From Osmia lignaria lignaria (lineage: Eukaryota; Arthropoda; Insecta; Hymenoptera; Megachilidae), in contig NW_027478160.1 in the NCBI RefSeq assembly GCF_051020975.1, positions 17,010,001 to 17,074,000 on the forward strand: a DNA stretch of 64,000 nucleotides, read 5' to 3'. A model generated the notes under the pieces. The model was given only the letters and a program-made list of their open reading frames with translations. It searched no databases and was not told where the DNA came from. Within the stretch, counting starts at the first letter, position 1; each line of letters begins with the position of its first letter. The position numbers and the translations under genes were made by a program. Of the stretch, positions 62,729-64,000 are shown piece by piece.

Positions 62729-64000
62729 TTAGATGCGTAGTTCTCGAGATATATCAAGATATTTAAAAGTTCCGAAGCCGCACCAACATAATAGAGATAC
62801 AGAAACACCGTGGCCCCTTTCTTTCAGATAACTATGCACTATTGCGAGCTGCAAATGCCACTTCCAGCTTAGCTGTGCAGAAGAACAACAAGAAGAAGAA
62901 ATATCTCGAAATATGTCCGCCAGGCCCCTTCCCTTGAGATAAATCTGCAAATATCTCGGAAACGAAGAGAGCTATGGCAAAATGTTAAGAGACATTTTTT
63001 GTAGAGAATTAAGTTTCCTACAATTTATGTTCTATGATATTTTTTGATCAGAAGCGTAGTTTTCGAGATATATCGAGATATTTAAAAGTTCCGAAGCCGC
63101 ACCAACATAATAGAGATACAGAAACACCGTGGCCCCTTTCGTTGAGATAACTCTGCACTAGTGCGAGCCGCAAATGCCACTTCCAGCTTAGCTGTGCAGA
63201 AGAAGAACAACAAGAAGAAGAAATATCTCGAAATATGTCCGTCAGGCCCCTTCCCTTGAGATAAATCTGCAAATATCTCGGAAACGAAGCGAGCTATGGC
63301 AAAATGTTAAGAGACCTTTTTTGTAGAGAATTAAGTTTCCTACTTTTTATGTTCTATGATATTTTTTGATCAGATGCGTAGTTCTCGAGATATATCAAGA
63401 TATTTAAAAGTTCCGAAGCCGCACCAACATAATAGAGATACAGAAACACCGTGGCCCCTTTCTTTGAGATAACTCTGCACTATTGCGAGCTGCAAATGCC
63501 ACTTCCAGCTTAGCTGTGCAGAAGAAGAACAACAAGAAGAAGAAATATCTCGAAATATGTCCGTCAGGCCCCTTCCCTTGAGATAAATCTGCAAATATCT
63601 CGGAAACGAAGAGAGCTATGGCAAAATGTTAAGAGACCTTTTTTGTAGAGAATTAAGTTTCCTACTTTTTATGTTCTATGATATTTTTTGATTAGATGCG
63701 TAGTTCTCGAGATATATCAAGATATTTAAAAGTTCCGAAGCCGCACCAACATAATAGAGATACAGAAACACCGTGGCCCCTTTCTTTCAGATAACTATGC
63801 ACTATTGCGAGCTGCAAATGCCACTTCCAGCTTAGCTGTGCAGAAGAACAACAAGAAGAAGAAATATCTCGAAATATGTCCGTCAGGCCCCTTCCCTTGA
63901 GATAAATCTGCAAATATCTCGGAAACGAAGAGAGCTATGGCAAAATGTTAAGAGACCTTTTTTGTAGAGAATTAAGTTTCCTACAATTTATGTTCTATGA
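62729..64000 (+). repeat. 963-bp trimer resumes to the end of the window
   Basis: The 319-bp alpha type returns at 62,729 and 63,692, separated by beta (63,048) and gamma (63,370), with the same gattagatgcg edge, tttcagataactatgc and triplet deletion as in the block before 56 kb. The array continues past the last base. Private changes include gtccgccag near 62,919 and gacatttttt near 62,992. Confidence 0.88.

Larger units (their letters stand above)
1..64000 (+). repeat. Satellite DNA array, 322-bp monomer, about 199 head-to-tail copies
   Basis: The same sequence recurs every 322 bases from the first base to the last, always in the same orientation. Taking the monomer to start at ccgaagccgc (base 1), copies begin at 1, 323, 645 and so on. 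The phase shifts only by +1 near 18,572, +1 near 20,085, and -3 in each of nine 319-bp monomers after 48 kb. The array enters and leaves the window inside repeat sequence, so its true length exceeds 64 kb. No insertion of foreign sequence is present, because the period never breaks. Megabase-scale tandem arrays of this kind are typical of eukaryotic heterochromatin, often at or near centromeres. That location is inferred and nothing in the window proves it. An rDNA intergenic-spacer subrepeat array is a less likely alternative, since no rRNA sequence is seen and the array is very long. I cannot name the satellite family or the species. Confidence 0.98.

Noticed and set aside
1..64000. CRISPR array
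   Set aside because: The whole 322-bp period is repeated. There are no short repeats separated by unique spacers and no cas genes.
1..64000. rDNA intergenic spacer, telomeric repeats or a mobile element
   Set aside because: No rRNA segment, no short telomere-type repeat, and no terminal repeats, target duplications or transposase-like frames were seen. The period is unbroken throughout.

Overview
This window holds one thing from end to end: a head-to-tail satellite DNA array with a 322-bp monomer (about 40% G+C, counted on the first copy). About 199 copies fit in 64 kb, all in the same orientation. No unique sequence, mobile element, RNA gene or believable protein gene interrupts it, and the array runs off both ends. 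This is the organisation of eukaryotic constitutive heterochromatin (centromeric, pericentromeric or other large heterochromatic blocks). The repeat matches no satellite family that I can name with confidence. An invertebrate animal is a guess from the style of the repeat only.

The copies are very similar, but shared variants let the array be divided into blocks. Two linked states of the A/T-rich part (gatgcgtagttctcgag versus gaagcgtagttttcgag), two states of the central part (actagtgcgagccg versus actattgcgagctg) and a variant with ccagttcctttgagctg recur in different combinations, so monomers are mosaics. On top of this lie higher-order repeats. Approximate map: 0-5.1 kb, mixed monomers with one variant at 4-monomer spacing; 5.1-9.3 kb, a rearranged 7-monomer duplication; 9.3-13.3 kb, mosaic monomers; 13.3-16.8 kb, a 5-monomer (1,610 bp) duplication with no difference seen; 16.8-24.1 kb, mixed, with the only two single-base insertions; 24.1-29.1 kb, 7- and 6-monomer cassettes; 29.15-37.6 kb, a 13-monomer (4,186 bp) tandem duplication; 38.5-45 kb, a 9/8-monomer duplication and a 2-monomer duplication; 45.4-47.9 kb, a 2-monomer-spaced block; 47.9-56 kb and again 62.7-64 kb, a 963-bp trimer marked by a 3-bp deletion; 57.05-60.33 kb, another 1,610-bp duplication; 60.8-62.7 kb, a 966-bp duplication. 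The array changes variant family between about 45 and 48 kb.

Nearly every monomer has a minus-strand open frame of 74 codons. I do not annotate it as a gene. It starts at TTG or GTG rather than ATG, it is broken by several independent stop mutations that spread with the repeat units, and it varies freely at the protein level. No gene system is visible here. What the window records is recent unequal exchange and homogenisation in a satellite array.
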